This document shows positions 14,939-25,229 of a DNA stretch of 50,970 nucleotides, piece by piece; positions within the stretch are counted from its first letter, which is position 1; every line of letters starts with the position of its first letter. The stretch is from a virus. Location of the stretch: positions 1 through 50,970 of the IMG/VR virus record IMGVR_UViG_3300045996_001085; one strand, 5' to 3'. A program made the translations under genes and the position numbers. The notes below the pieces were generated by a model. The model had not been told where the DNA came from, did not search any database, and worked only from the letters and a program-made list of their open reading frames with translations.

Positions 14939-17628
14939 TGCCGAAGCAGAACGGCCAGTTGCTGGCCTTCAACCGAGGAATTCAGTCGCGTCTCGGCCTG
15001 GCCCGTATCGATTTGGAACGGACAGCGCTTGCCGCAGAGGTGCAAACGAACTGGATGCCGAGAACCCTCGGCTCCATGATGTTGAGACCTGGTTGGGAAT
15101 ATATCGATGGAACTCGCTCAGGCGCAGTGGCGAAGCTATTCCCGTTTGTGTTTGCGACGGATGACTTCGCACAGTTGGAAGTGACGTCCGGCACGCTGAG
15201 GGTGCGAGTCGATGACGAACTGATAAGTCGGCCAAGCGTAACGGCGGCCGTCACCAATGGAACGTTTACGTCCGATCTGACGGGTTGGACGGATAGCGAT
15301 GAGTCGGGCGGTGTGTCCCAGTGGCAAGTCGGTGGTTACATGGCGCTCATGGGAACGGGCACCAATGCCGCGATTCGAGACCAGCAAGTGACGGTGTCGG
15401 AGGCGGGCACAGAGCACGCGTTACGAATCATTGTTGCGCGCGGCCCGGTGATTTTGCGCGTCGGGTCTACGTCAGGCGGCGACGATCACATTACTGAGAC
15501 TACGCTGGGCACAGGAACGCACTCACTAGCGTTCACGCCAACTGGAAACTTCCACATTCGGTTGTTCAGCCGCCGAGCATTCACGTCGCTGGTCGATTCC
15601 GTTGCCGTGGAAGGCGCAGGAACCATGGAGCTAACCGTCCCGTGGCAGGAGGCCGACAGGCGCATCATCCGAATGACACAGTCTGGCGATGTGCTATTCG
15701 TTGCGTGCGATGGATACCAGCAACGCAAGATCGAGCGACGCGCAACACGATCATGGTCCGTTGTTCTCTACGAGTCAGAAACCGGACCTTTTCGAAACGT
15801 CAATACGACTCCCATCACGATTACCCCTAGCGGGCTGACTGGCGATATCACGCTCACCGCATCATCCGCGCTGTTTCGATCGGCGAATGTCGGATCTTTG
15901 TACCGGATTCAGTCCACCGGCCAAACGGTGACTGCATCGATCAACGCGCAGGATACGTTCACGAACCCGATTCGGGTCGCCGGCGTGGAGGGGCAGCGTT
16001 CATTCGGTATCAGCATCGCGGGCACGTTTACCGCTACGGTGACCCTGCAATACTCGGTCGGTGAACCAGGTAGCTGGGTCGATGTGCAGTCATACACAGC
16101 GGCAGAGTCAACGAGCTACAACGACGACCTTGACAACCAAATCATCTACTACCGCATCGGCGTGAAATCAGGCGATTTCTCGTCCGGCCCGGTGGCCGTG
16201 ACATTAAGTTACACCTCCGGCAGCATCACAGGAATCGCCAGAGTTACCGCATACTCAGGGCCGACGATTTTGAGCGCGATCGTGCTACAGGATTTTGGCG
16301 CTACGACTGCGAGTTCAGACTGGTGGGAGTCGATCTGGTCAGACCGACGCGGTTGGCCATCGGCCACGGCCCTGTACGAAGGGCGTCTGTGGTGGTTTGG
16401 TAAGGACAAGTCGATCGGATCCATTTCGGACGCGTTCGAGGATTTCGACGACAACTTCGAGGGCGACGCCGGCCCGATCAGTAGGAGCATTGGTGAAGGT
16501 CCAGTTGACGCGATTTGCTGGGCGCTTCCTATGCAACGCTTGCTTATTGGAACCGGTGGCGCTGAGTTCTCGGCGCGTTCAAGTTCGTTCGATGAGCCGT
16601 TGACGCCGAGCAATTTTAATATCAAGCCAGCGTCGACTCTCGGATCTGCATTAATCAATGCAGCTCGCATCGACTCCACCGGCGTGTTTGTGGACAAGTC
16701 GCTGCAGCGACTGTATCAGCTGAGCTACAACATAGACCAAAATGACTATCGTCCACAGGATCTGACATTGCTCGTGCCGGATCTGCATGAAGCCGGTATC
16801 GTCGACATCGCGATACAACGGCAACCTGACACACGCATTCACTGCCTTCGAGCCGATGGCACAGTTGGTGTGGTTGTTCGTGATTCCGCGGAAAACGTTA
16901 TTTGCTGGATTGAGCTTGAAACGGATGGCGAAGTCGAAGACGCATGCGTTCTTCCCGGCGCGAATGAGGATCGCGTCTATTACATCGTGAATCGCTCGAC
17001 TGGACGGTTCGTTGAGAAGTGGGCTCTTGAGTCGGAATGTCGAGGGCGACCGACTGGAAAGCTGGCCGATTCATTTGTCTACTACAGCGGCTCGGCTACC
17101 ACGGCTATCGGTGGGTTAGGGCATCTTGAAGGTCAAGAGGTCGTGTGCTGGGGGTGGAACACGGTCACACCGTTCACCGACGATGATGGCAATGCGGTTG
17201 GGAAGGACTTCGGCACGTTCACTGTCGTCGGCGCTCAAATCACCGGACTGAGCGACGCCGTCACTGATGCCTGCGTCGGACTTTCCTATGAGGCGCGCTT
17301 CAAGAGCGCCAAGCAAGCGTTCGGTGCTGCACTTGGCACGCCGCTGAACCAGCGCAAGCGCATCGACCACGTCGGAATGATACTGATGAACACCCACAAG
17401 GGCGGCGTTCAGTTCGGTCCGGACTTCGAGACAATGGATGACATGCCGGCCTATGAGAACGAACTCGAGGTCGGTGAGGATCATGTGTGGGAAGACTACG
17501 ACAAGGACATGATCAGCTTTCCAGGCGAATGGTCCACTGACAGCCGACTATGTCTGAAAGCAGCTGCACCGCGGCCTTGCACTGTGCTCGCAGTGACGAC
17601 GGCCATGGTCACACACGACAAGACCTGA
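14938..17628 (+). CDS. Tail tubular protein B / tail nozzle (T7 gp12-like)
   Basis: 896 aa. The N-terminus has the expected block: FNRGIQSRLGLARIDLER, then NWMPRTLGSMMLRPGWEYI. The body is a beta-propeller/beta-barrel protein with two inserted Ig-like or carbohydrate-binding-like domains (about residues 105-220 and 285-430). The nozzle signature WWESIWSDRRGWPSATALYEGRLWWFG is at about 461-487, followed by DFDDNFEGDAGPISRSI. It forms the tail tip through which DNA leaves. Its last 79 bases overlap the next reading frame. Confidence 0.85.
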   Translation: MPKQNGQLLAFNRGIQSRLGLARIDLERTALAAEVQTNWMPRTLGSMMLRPGWEYIDGTRSGAVAKLFPFVFATDDFAQLEVTSGTLRVRVDDELISRPSVTAAVTNGTFTSDLTGWTDSDESGGVSQWQVGGYMALMGTGTNAAIRDQQVTVSEAGTEHALRIIVARGPVILRVGSTSGGDDHITETTLGTGTHSLAFTPTGNFHIRLFSRRAFTSLVDSVAVEGAGTMELTVPWQEADRRIIRMTQSGDVLFVACDGYQQRKIERRATRSWSVVLYESETGPFRNVNTTPITITPSGLTGDITLTASSALFRSANVGSLYRIQSTGQTVTASINAQDTFTNPIRVAGVEGQRSFGISIAGTFTATVTLQYSVGEPGSWVDVQSYTAAESTSYNDDLDNQIIYYRIGVKSGDFSSGPVAVTLSYTSGSITGIARVTAYSGPTILSAIVLQDFGATTASSDWWESIWSDRRGWPSATALYEGRLWWFGKDKSIGSISDAFEDFDDNFEGDAGPISRSIGEGPVDAICWALPMQRLLIGTGGAEFSARSSSFDEPLTPSNFNIKPASTLGSALINAARIDSTGVFVDKSLQRLYQLSYNIDQNDYRPQDLTLLVPDLHEAGIVDIAIQRQPDTRIHCLRADGTVGVVVRDSAENVICWIELETDGEVEDACVLPGANEDRVYYIVNRSTGRFVEKWALESECRGRPTGKLADSFVYYSGSATTAIGGLGHLEGQEVVCWGWNTVTPFTDDDGNAVGKDFGTFTVVGAQITGLSDAVTDACVGLSYEARFKSAKQAFGAALGTPLNQRKRIDHVGMILMNTHKGGVQFGPDFETMDDMPAYENELEVGEDHVWEDYDKDMISFPGEWSTDSRLCLKAAAPRPCTVLAVTTAMVTHDKT

Positions 17629-17978
17629 TCTATCGATTTGCGACCGCTGATGACCTACAGCGGTTCTATAGTGAGTTGCCACGGCAAACGATTCGCGCAG
17701 TAGTCATCCTGTTAGATGACGAGCCGATTGGAATCATCGGCATTGCCAGAGATTCTGGATGCTGGAAATTCTTCTCTGAATCAAAGCCGTCGCTAGATCT
17801 GCGCAGATTCCAGGTGTTGCGCGCGATCAGGTTAGCTATGTCTCTCGTTGAGTCATCAAGATGTGATGTATATGCGGTGCGAGAAGAGGGCACCGATGCA
17901 CTCGTAAGGCTTGGATTCGAACACGTGGAAGGCGATATCTACAAATGGCCGTACTCTCAGCAGCGCTACCGTACATAA
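17550..17978 (+). CDS. GNAT-like acetyltransferase fold protein
   Basis: 142 aa if the ATG at 17550 is used; the conserved part starts at residue 27 (IYRFATADDLQRFY), so a later start (for example CTG at 17625) is possible. Strand-loop blocks RAVVILLDDEPIGIIGIARDSG and FQVLRAIRLAMSLVESSRCDVYAV, then EEGTDALVRLGFEHVEGDIYKW, follow the GNAT order, but the acetyl-CoA pyrophosphate loop is not well conserved. Such proteins recur between nozzle and gp14-like genes. A virion or assembly role is as likely as catalysis. Confidence 0.6.
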   Translation: MSESSCTAALHCARSDDGHGHTRQDLIYRFATADDLQRFYSELPRQTIRAVVILLDDEPIGIIGIARDSGCWKFFSESKPSLDLRRFQVLRAIRLAMSLVESSRCDVYAVREEGTDALVRLGFEHVEGDIYKWPYSQQRYRT

Positions 17979-18427
17979 CTGCGGCTTCGACGGTGCTGAC
18001 AACTGGCGCTGCAATTCAGCAGGCCAACGCTAGGAAGACATCGCTTGAAGCCGAAGCCCGTGCGCGCGAAGAAGATGCCAATGCCGAACAAGCCGAGTCT
18101 CAGCGCGCCTCTGTCATCGAACGCCGTAAAGCGCGCAATTTGATGTCGCGGGCGCGGGCAGTGGCCGCAGCTTCCGGCGGCGGCGCGAGTGATCCTACGG
18201 TCGTTAACCAGCTGACGAATATCGAAACACAGGGTGAGCTGAACGCGTTGAACACAATGTACTCCGGCAACACCGCAGCTCGTGGCTTTCGTCAAGGCGC
18301 TGCCATCGCCAGAAATGAGGCGACAGCCGAACAAACTTCCGGCTATCTGCGGGGAGCGTCGACTGCGCTGGGTGGCGCGAGTAGCTGGTATGACAAGTAT
18401 GGCGGCAAGAAGAAGTACGGCTCCTAA
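17945..18427 (+). CDS. Internal virion protein, gp14-like
   Basis: 160 aa. The hydrophobic N-terminus (VLSAALPYITAASTVLTTGAAIQQA) is followed by a long charged helix (EAEARAREEDANAEQAESQRASVIERRKARNL) and the motif RARAVAAASGGGASDPTVVNQLTNIE, which is characteristic of podoviral gp14-like ejection proteins. It should form the outer-membrane part of the DNA-ejection channel. It heads the three-gene ejection-protein set. Confidence 0.8.
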   Translation: MAVLSAALPYITAASTVLTTGAAIQQANARKTSLEAEARAREEDANAEQAESQRASVIERRKARNLMSRARAVAAASGGGASDPTVVNQLTNIETQGELNALNTMYSGNTAARGFRQGAAIARNEATAEQTSGYLRGASTALGGASSWYDKYGGKKKYGS

Positions 18428-18429
18428 CC

Positions 18430-21147
18430 ATGGCACGCATTCCTGACTCATCTCAGCTCGGGTACAGCGTTCCGCGCACCCCACGTACGCCGCGCTTTCA
18501 GGATCGCTCAGGAGAAATCGTTGCCGATGCGGTGGGGCGATTCGCGCAGACCGCGGGTCAAGCGGCGTATCAGATCCAAGAGAAAGATGATCAGTTCGGC
18601 TTTGCGCGCGCCAAGACGGCGCTACTGCAAGCAGATGTTGATGCGCGCAACGCGCTTGAGAATGACGGCGACTGGCAGACCTACGAGAAACGCTATTCGG
18701 AGAAAATGACCCAAGCGCGCGAAAAAGCCGCCGGAATGATCCGCGGCAACCGCGATCGCGCGTTGTTCGACATGGACGCCAAGCTCGACTTCGACCGCGG
18801 CGTTGGCGAGGTTCGCAACATTGCCAAGCGAAAGGAGGTCGACTGGGGGCGCGCGTCCCTTGATGAGATGCTCGAAAGTAGCCGCACGGCGGCCTTGAGC
18901 GCCAAGGATGAGCAGACGCGTGCGGCGCTTATCGCAGCGACCCAAGACGCTATTGAAGGCGCGCGGCTTAAAGGCTACCTGACTGAGCAGGAGGCAACAA
19001 ATCAACGGCAGCTATGGACCGCCAGCTATGCCGAAGGCTTCGTTGGCATGCAGCCGGCGGAGAAGAGGATTGAGCTTCTTTCTCAGCGGTCTCGATCCGC
19101 GGAAGGGCCGCTCGCTGAAGTGTATGCAGATTACCCCGGGCTTGCTCAATACGGCTTTCAGTTCAGGGATTCGCCGGGTCTGGGTCGCGGACGAAAGCTT
19201 GAGTTTTATCCGCCGGGCGAGTCGCACAGTCCGTTCGAAGACAAAACTCGCCCTGGTATTGAGCGCTTTGATCCGGCGATGGGCAAGACAGATTTCTTTG
19301 GTGAAATGCTTCACCACGTTCCGCGTGTGGATAAACGCGTTGGAGAGATGCGTGATGCATTTCAGGATTCGATCACTGCGGAGCAGGAAGAGCAGTGGTT
19401 GAGAGGAGACTATCAGTCCCAACTCAAAAAGGGGATTTTCGGCGAAAGAGTTCCAACCTTTGATCAGTGGTTGAAGAAGCAGGGCGGCGACGCGTTCTTC
19501 CGCGGGTTTCTCACCGGGCAATATCCTTCTGAGGCATATACGCCCGGGCAGAAAGAAATGTTCATGCAGCTAGATGCTCAATTACGCGAGGGGCAATCCC
19601 AGAGAGCTGGATCGGTTGCAGATCTAATCGCTCCGGATCGACGGGCGGAGTTGCTCAAGATTGCACAAAATGAGAAGCGCATCGCCGATGAGCGCGCAGA
19701 AGCTGAGGCTCGTAAGGCGACCGTCAACAGCACATCGGCCAGAATCATTTCCGAATATACGAAGCATGGCCCGGAGGCTGGAGCGGCAGCGCTGCAAAAG
19801 CTGAACCTCAAACCAGAGGTGATGCGCGAAGTCTGGAACTCGGTCAATTCCGATCTGTCTCGCCTGCGCGAAGTCCGTCAGCAAGAGAATGCGTCAGCAA
19901 TTGCTGATCTCAATAGTCGGATCCAGAGCGAAACAGCCGGGTCTGACGCCTTAGTCGAAGCCGATCTATTGTGGAACAAGGGAGCATTCACGCCAGCGGA
20001 GTATGCGTCGGCTGTTGGCCGGATTGAGGCGAGCCAGCTACGCGGCGCGACGAATGCAGCAACGGCTACCGAGATTCGCCGCGCGCTAGAGACTGGCGTG
20101 CCGCTGGACCCAGCCAACGAAACCATTCGCAAAGCGCTTAGCACGACTTTCAAACAAGACGTCCAAGACGTCCCAATTGGATCGCCAGCGTGGCAGGCGG
20201 CTGCCGGCGCTTACGCGACGCGGACTCGAATGCTGCCGGAGCCAGCGATTGCATGGACCCGCGCGTCAATGCGTTCGCCAGACCCGAGCATTGTGGCCGC
20301 CGCCGCCGAATTCATCGGCGGCATCGATACGACGGCAGGTGATGCCCTGAGTGGCCTGGACGCCAACACGAAGGCCATGGCCGGCATGATCAATTCGATG
20401 ATCTCCGCGGGCACCGATCCGAAGAAAGCGGCAGAGATGGCGCGCAGTCAAATCCTGGATGCAAACCCGGCCATCGTGAAATCGCGGGAAGATCAATACG
20501 CGAAGGGTGGGCAGGACTCCCTCGCAGCCTCGTCCACCGGAACGTTGCGCGGCTTAGTCGATCGCGATTTTGACTCGTGGGCATCGGCCGAGCCTGCGGT
20601 TACCCAGGCGCTGGATGTGGATTTTCGGGACCAGGTTGGACGGTACTTCGTCCGTACCGGAGACATTGAGCTGTCGAACGAACTCGCTTGGGCAGATTTG
20701 AAGCGGGTCTATGGACCGACCTATGTCAACGGCGGGCGCCAGATGATGGCTTTCCCGCCGGAAAGGTTTGGCGTGACTCGCGAGAACCTTCTGAAGGATC
20801 TCTCCTCATTCTTGGAGAGCAGCCCGCAGGCGGATGGGTCCACAGCGGATAATCTGATTCTTGTGCCAGACGCTTTGACAATGCGACAGGTCCGCGGTGC
20901 GCTGGATGGCAAGCCAGTGATGCCGTCATATCGACTCATGACGAAAAGCGGAGACCTCGCGCTAAACGCAAAGGGAGAGCCTCAGCGGTACAGCTTGCCC
21001 GGCAGTGAAGACATGGTCGAACAGTTGAAGCTATCAGAACAAGCCGCGGCTGCCGCCGCGGCAGCGCAGATTGAAGAAGCGCGTCGAGCTCGTGCTGAGA
21101 GAGCAAAGCGCGATCACGGCTATAGCGGGCCTGGAATTCTACGCTGA
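18430..21147 (+). CDS. Internal virion protein, gp15-like, with an inserted domain
   Basis: 905 aa. The N-terminus VPRTPRTPRFQDRSGEIV leads into long helices (residues 30-215). The usual helical path runs from ...PAEKRIELLSQ (about 217) to GSVADLIAPDRRAELL (from about 394). Between them about 175 residues form a separate globular region rich in aromatic residues, with YGFQFRDSPGLGRGRKLEFYPPGES, RPGIERFDPAMG and a GEMLHH motif. C-terminal helices follow, ending in an Ala-rich coil (AAAAAAAQIEEARRARAERAKR). It is ejected with DNA and lines the periplasmic tunnel. Its stop overlaps the next ATG by one base. Confidence 0.75.
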   Translation: MARIPDSSQLGYSVPRTPRTPRFQDRSGEIVADAVGRFAQTAGQAAYQIQEKDDQFGFARAKTALLQADVDARNALENDGDWQTYEKRYSEKMTQAREKAAGMIRGNRDRALFDMDAKLDFDRGVGEVRNIAKRKEVDWGRASLDEMLESSRTAALSAKDEQTRAALIAATQDAIEGARLKGYLTEQEATNQRQLWTASYAEGFVGMQPAEKRIELLSQRSRSAEGPLAEVYADYPGLAQYGFQFRDSPGLGRGRKLEFYPPGESHSPFEDKTRPGIERFDPAMGKTDFFGEMLHHVPRVDKRVGEMRDAFQDSITAEQEEQWLRGDYQSQLKKGIFGERVPTFDQWLKKQGGDAFFRGFLTGQYPSEAYTPGQKEMFMQLDAQLREGQSQRAGSVADLIAPDRRAELLKIAQNEKRIADERAEAEARKATVNSTSARIISEYTKHGPEAGAAALQKLNLKPEVMREVWNSVNSDLSRLREVRQQENASAIADLNSRIQSETAGSDALVEADLLWNKGAFTPAEYASAVGRIEASQLRGATNAATATEIRRALETGVPLDPANETIRKALSTTFKQDVQDVPIGSPAWQAAAGAYATRTRMLPEPAIAWTRASMRSPDPSIVAAAAEFIGGIDTTAGDALSGLDANTKAMAGMINSMISAGTDPKKAAEMARSQILDANPAIVKSREDQYAKGGQDSLAASSTGTLRGLVDRDFDSWASAEPAVTQALDVDFRDQVGRYFVRTGDIELSNELAWADLKRVYGPTYVNGGRQMMAFPPERFGVTRENLLKDLSSFLESSPQADGSTADNLILVPDALTMRQVRGALDGKPVMPSYRLMTKSGDLALNAKGEPQRYSLPGSEDMVEQLKLSEQAAAAAAAAQIEEARRARAERAKRDHGYSGPGILR

Positions 21148-24100
21148 TGCCCGTGACCTCCGATCCTCGTTACTCGCAATCGGCCATCGCGGGGCCGGTA
21201 AACTCTGGTCTGTTCGCTCGACCGACTGAGGAGATCGAGCCATCAACGCTGGAAGTGTTCTCAGCAGCCGCACGGCAATCAAACATTGCCGGCGCTGCGT
21301 ACGAGCGATTCTCGAATCCTGATCCGGACTTGCCGGATGCTCCTGCCGGATGGGACCCGCTCGACCATATTGCGGGTTACGAAGAGTTTGCCCACAACCT
21401 AAGCGATGCTCGAACGCCATCGCAGCTCGCTGGCATGATCAATCGCATCGAATCGTACAAGGCAGACAAAGAATCCTTGCGTCGCGCGGGCCTCGGTGGC
21501 TTCGGCGCTGAAGTCACGATGAACATTCTGGATCCTACGTTCTTGGCATCCATCGCCGTTCCCGAGGCCGCGTTGGCACGCTCTACTCGACTCTATCGCG
21601 CTGGACAGGCAGCAGCGCGTGGAGCTGCGGAGGCTGGTGCGTATGAGATAGGAATGCACGCTCTGCAGGAAAATCGAACTGCCCAGGAATCGATTTTCAG
21701 CGTCGGCGCGGGGGCGCTGCTTGGTGGCGTTCTGGGGTCCATTCTGAAGAGGGCTGAGCGCACGGAAATGCAGCCGATCATGGATGTGGTGGATCAGGAG
21801 ATGCGATCCATGAGGTCCACCGGTGGCGCGGCGGCGTCGATGCGTGAATCGACGCTTGCGCGTGAATCTCTCGCCGCGGGTGGTAAGCAGATGTCCGGTG
21901 CGATGGAAAAAATCCCGCTGCTTGGTACGGACCTGGACAAGGTCATGGCTTCGGATTCTGTGGTCGCGAAGCAGGTGCTTCAGGAAACCGCAGACGTGCC
22001 GGCTATCCTCGGGAAAAACCTCGAAGGCGAGGCTACGCCCGCATCGGTTGAGTCATTCGCATCACGTCATGATGCGAGGCTCGCCGACTTCGCAGATGAC
22101 TCGCGCCGGCAGTGGGTTGCTTATAAGAAGCGAGTACCGAGCGGCGAGCGCATGTCCGAAGGGGACTTCTATACCGCCATCGCCTCGGCCTCACGTCGCA
22201 GTGATTCGGTCGGGATTCCAGAGGTTGACGCATCTGCAAAGCTCCTCCGCGATCGAGTGTTTGATCCATTGAAGCGGGATGCGATCGACCTCGGATTGCT
22301 TGAGGATCCAGTGCAGGCCGCGCAACGTGCGGCAGAGAAGAGGGCCGTCGACAAGTACGTCGCAGCGGAGACTCGTCAGATCTATGACAACTATCGGGCG
22401 CGCGTCAATCAAGCAATTGCAGAAACAGATTCCGTGGATGCGGTACGCGGAACGACCGGGCTAGCCGGAGATGCCCTGCCAGCCGGGGAACGATCAGCAG
22501 CGATTCGCGCTGAACTCGAACGCGCTACCGATGTTGAGCGAGCTGCGTCACAGCGAGCATTGGATGATATAGATGAGCGTGTTGCTCAGGCTGAGCGGAA
22601 GCTTGATGAGACGCTCGCCACGCTGAAAACACAGAGGGATTCGGACCTAGCTGCGCTGCGAGCACAGAATGAGGCGAATGCCGCTGCGGCCAATACATCG
22701 ACCAAGTCCACGCGCGAGTCGCTTGCAGATGAGCTGACCAGGGCGTTGGCCACGGAAAGGCAGGTTCGGACTGATTCAGTCAACATTGCTGAGGAGGCGC
22801 TGGAAAACGCGCAGCGCGATTACGCGCGCGAACGCTCTAGAATCAGCCGAGATGTCGAACCGAAAAAAAGGCGCCAGGAACTGCTACGCGCGAAACTTGC
22901 GCTGCAGGAGGCCAAGAAAAAGCGCGCGGTGGCCGTTGAGCAGGCGAAGACTCATTTCTCTCAAGCCACCAGTAAATTGCGTGAGCGCTTCGGAAAGGAC
23001 TCGCTGAAGGCGGCCTCGAAAGCGGTTAGGGAAGAACCCAGTTTGCGCGCTGCTTATGAGCACGGTCGTGATGTTGAGAGCGCCAGAGCGCAACTCCAGC
23101 GCCAACGTATGATTGCGAGCAGAGATAGGGCAGCTGAGAAGACCCGAGCACGTGATTCGATAGGGGCATTGAATAAGAAAGCCTCGACAGATCTTGAGAG
23201 GTTGCGCCCGGAGAGTCGCAAGAGATTTGTCGCCCGCGCGAAGCGGGTTGCACGCGGCGTGGCAGACGATAGCCCTGAGGTCAACGAGCTTGCAAAGCTT
23301 TTGAGGGAGCAGGGCTCAGGAACGCTTGGCAAGCGCGTCACCGTGCCAAAGGTAGACGAGCGCTACGTAAAGCGCGTCACAGGAGCCGACTCCTACTTCC
23401 GTCGAATGTATGACCGCGAATCCATTCGCGCAAACCTGCCCGAGTGGAAGCGCGTGCTTCGAAATTGGTTTATGCGCTCTGGCAATGCAGATGCATCTGA
23501 GGTGGATGCTGCGATCGAGGACGTGACGAAGAAAATTCTCGGTGCTGACGTGGGCCAGGCGAATTTCGCTACGAAGATTACGGTGCCTAAGGCGGGGCCA
23601 CTTCAGGAACGAACGCTCGACATTCCCGATCAGCTGATCGAGAAATTCCTCGTAAACGATCCGCTCAAAGTGGCTCGCGCCTATGTTCGCGAGCTCGGGC
23701 CTCAGGTTGAAATGAAGCGTCGATTCGGCGATGTGGACATGAGTCAACAGCTGCAGTCTGTGTCCGACGATTACGCGATCATGAGAAAGCGCATCGAAGA
23801 CTCAAGGATGCCAGAAAAACAGAAGACGAAGGAACTGAATCGGCTCATTGAGCAAGAGAAAAATATGAAGGAAGCGCTGATCCGAATCAGAGATCGCATC
23901 CTTGGGCGAGCCGGCAGGCTAGGGCCGGACGTGTCTGAAGGCGGGCGGCGGGCAGTCATGGCAGCACGAGGTTGGCGAAACTGGGTAGCCTCCGCGCGTT
24001 TGGGCGCCACAGCTCTGACGGGCGGAACAATGGATACGGCTCGCATCGCCGCTCAATACGGATTCCTTCCGACCTTTCGAAAGCTGGCGCAGCTCGTCGG

Positions 24101-25229
24101 TTCGAAAAGCTTTCGTAAACTGTCGAAAGAACACGCTCGCCGTGCGGCATCTGCCGTTGAAGTGGCGTTGTCTCGGCGCGTCCAGGCGGCCTATGACGGT
24201 GCGTTGACCGAAGGTTGGACCGAGAAACTCGCGAACGGCCTGTACAAGTACACCGGCTTGAATCACATCATGGATTTCAACCGGACGCTGGCAGCTTCGT
24301 TGTTTGAAGACGCGGTGATATCGTCTGCAAAGGCGGTGGCCAGTGGTAAGTCAGTGCCGCGCGGCGCTCGAGCGCGGCTGGCGTCCATCGGCATTGGGAC
24401 TGACGAGCTTCAGCGTATCGCCGCGGAAATCGAGAAGCACGGCGGTGAACTTGATGGAATCGGTGTATCTGGCTCTGCCGATTGGGATGACAAGGCACTC
24501 GCCGATCTGTACGACGCAGCCGTATTGCGAGAGTCGAAGATTGTTGTCCAGCAGCCCGGGGCTGCGGATCGTGTGTGGTGGATGGATTCCGAGACCGGCA
24601 AGCTGATCGGGCAACTTAAGTCGTTTTCGCTCTCGGCCCCGGCACGCTTGTTGATGCCTCCGGTTCAAGCATTGGGCCGAGGTGAGTATGCAACTGCCGC
24701 TCGATTCATTGGCTATATGTTGATCGGTGGTTATCTCACTCACTCACTGCGTCAAACGCTCGCCGGCAAGGAGCCGACAACAGATCCAAAGACCGCGGCC
24801 GTGGAGGCGATCACCGAATCGGGTGTCATGGGGATCTTTCCGGACCTGCTGTCACCGGTGGGTAGGCGCCTCGGCCTCGCGGAATCGGCTCGTCTATCTG
24901 ATCGCAACGTGCTTTCGGCTTACGGTGGTCCTGCGCTGGGTCTTGCTGGCGACGTGTACGACTTCGCCATGAACAGAACTGAGGACGGGATATCCGCCCG
25001 GGATCTGCACATGCTTCGCCGCATGTTGCCATTCAACAATGCGTGGATGCTCCGAAGACAGATCAATGCATTAGAGGGAGAGGCCGCGGAAGCGCTCGAT
25101 CTGCGTGGCGCGGACAGTGATGACTTTCTCGGAAGGATTGTGCGGACCGACGCCGTGCTTCCGTCAGGGCAGCGTGGCGGAACTGGGACTGGTAAGCAGG
25201 AAGGCCAGATTCTATTGTCTGGCACCTGA
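21147..25229 (+). CDS. Large internal virion/ejection protein, gp16-like
   Basis: 1360 aa, the largest protein in the window. The N-terminal 200 residues contain small hydrophobic helices (GALLGGVLGSILKRAER). Residues about 400-700 are a long coiled coil rich in Ala, Arg, Glu and Lys. The C-terminal third has membrane-like segments (YATAARFIGYMLIGGYLTHSL, about 1177-1197) and the ending RMLPFNNAWMLRRQINALEGEA, a motif I recognise from podoviral ejection proteins. It should span the inner membrane during DNA entry. I see no lysozyme or transglycosylase motif. Its end overlaps the convergent gene by 18 bases. Confidence 0.75.
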   Translation: MPVTSDPRYSQSAIAGPVNSGLFARPTEEIEPSTLEVFSAAARQSNIAGAAYERFSNPDPDLPDAPAGWDPLDHIAGYEEFAHNLSDARTPSQLAGMINRIESYKADKESLRRAGLGGFGAEVTMNILDPTFLASIAVPEAALARSTRLYRAGQAAARGAAEAGAYEIGMHALQENRTAQESIFSVGAGALLGGVLGSILKRAERTEMQPIMDVVDQEMRSMRSTGGAAASMRESTLARESLAAGGKQMSGAMEKIPLLGTDLDKVMASDSVVAKQVLQETADVPAILGKNLEGEATPASVESFASRHDARLADFADDSRRQWVAYKKRVPSGERMSEGDFYTAIASASRRSDSVGIPEVDASAKLLRDRVFDPLKRDAIDLGLLEDPVQAAQRAAEKRAVDKYVAAETRQIYDNYRARVNQAIAETDSVDAVRGTTGLAGDALPAGERSAAIRAELERATDVERAASQRALDDIDERVAQAERKLDETLATLKTQRDSDLAALRAQNEANAAAANTSTKSTRESLADELTRALATERQVRTDSVNIAEEALENAQRDYARERSRISRDVEPKKRRQELLRAKLALQEAKKKRAVAVEQAKTHFSQATSKLRERFGKDSLKAASKAVREEPSLRAAYEHGRDVESARAQLQRQRMIASRDRAAEKTRARDSIGALNKKASTDLERLRPESRKRFVARAKRVARGVADDSPEVNELAKLLREQGSGTLGKRVTVPKVDERYVKRVTGADSYFRRMYDRESIRANLPEWKRVLRNWFMRSGNADASEVDAAIEDVTKKILGADVGQANFATKITVPKAGPLQERTLDIPDQLIEKFLVNDPLKVARAYVRELGPQVEMKRRFGDVDMSQQLQSVSDDYAIMRKRIEDSRMPEKQKTKELNRLIEQEKNMKEALIRIRDRILGRAGRLGPDVSEGGRRAVMAARGWRNWVASARLGATALTGGTMDTARIAAQYGFLPTFRKLAQLVGSKSFRKLSKEHARRAASAVEVALSRRVQAAYDGALTEGWTEKLANGLYKYTGLNHIMDFNRTLAASLFEDAVISSAKAVASGKSVPRGARARLASIGIGTDELQRIAAEIEKHGGELDGIGVSGSADWDDKALADLYDAAVLRESKIVVQQPGAADRVWWMDSETGKLIGQLKSFSLSAPARLLMPPVQALGRGEYATAARFIGYMLIGGYLTHSLRQTLAGKEPTTDPKTAAVEAITESGVMGIFPDLLSPVGRRLGLAESARLSDRNVLSAYGGPALGLAGDVYDFAMNRTEDGISARDLHMLRRMLPFNNAWMLRRQINALEGEAAEALDLRGADSDDFLGRIVRTDAVLPSGQRGGTGTGKQEGQILLSGT

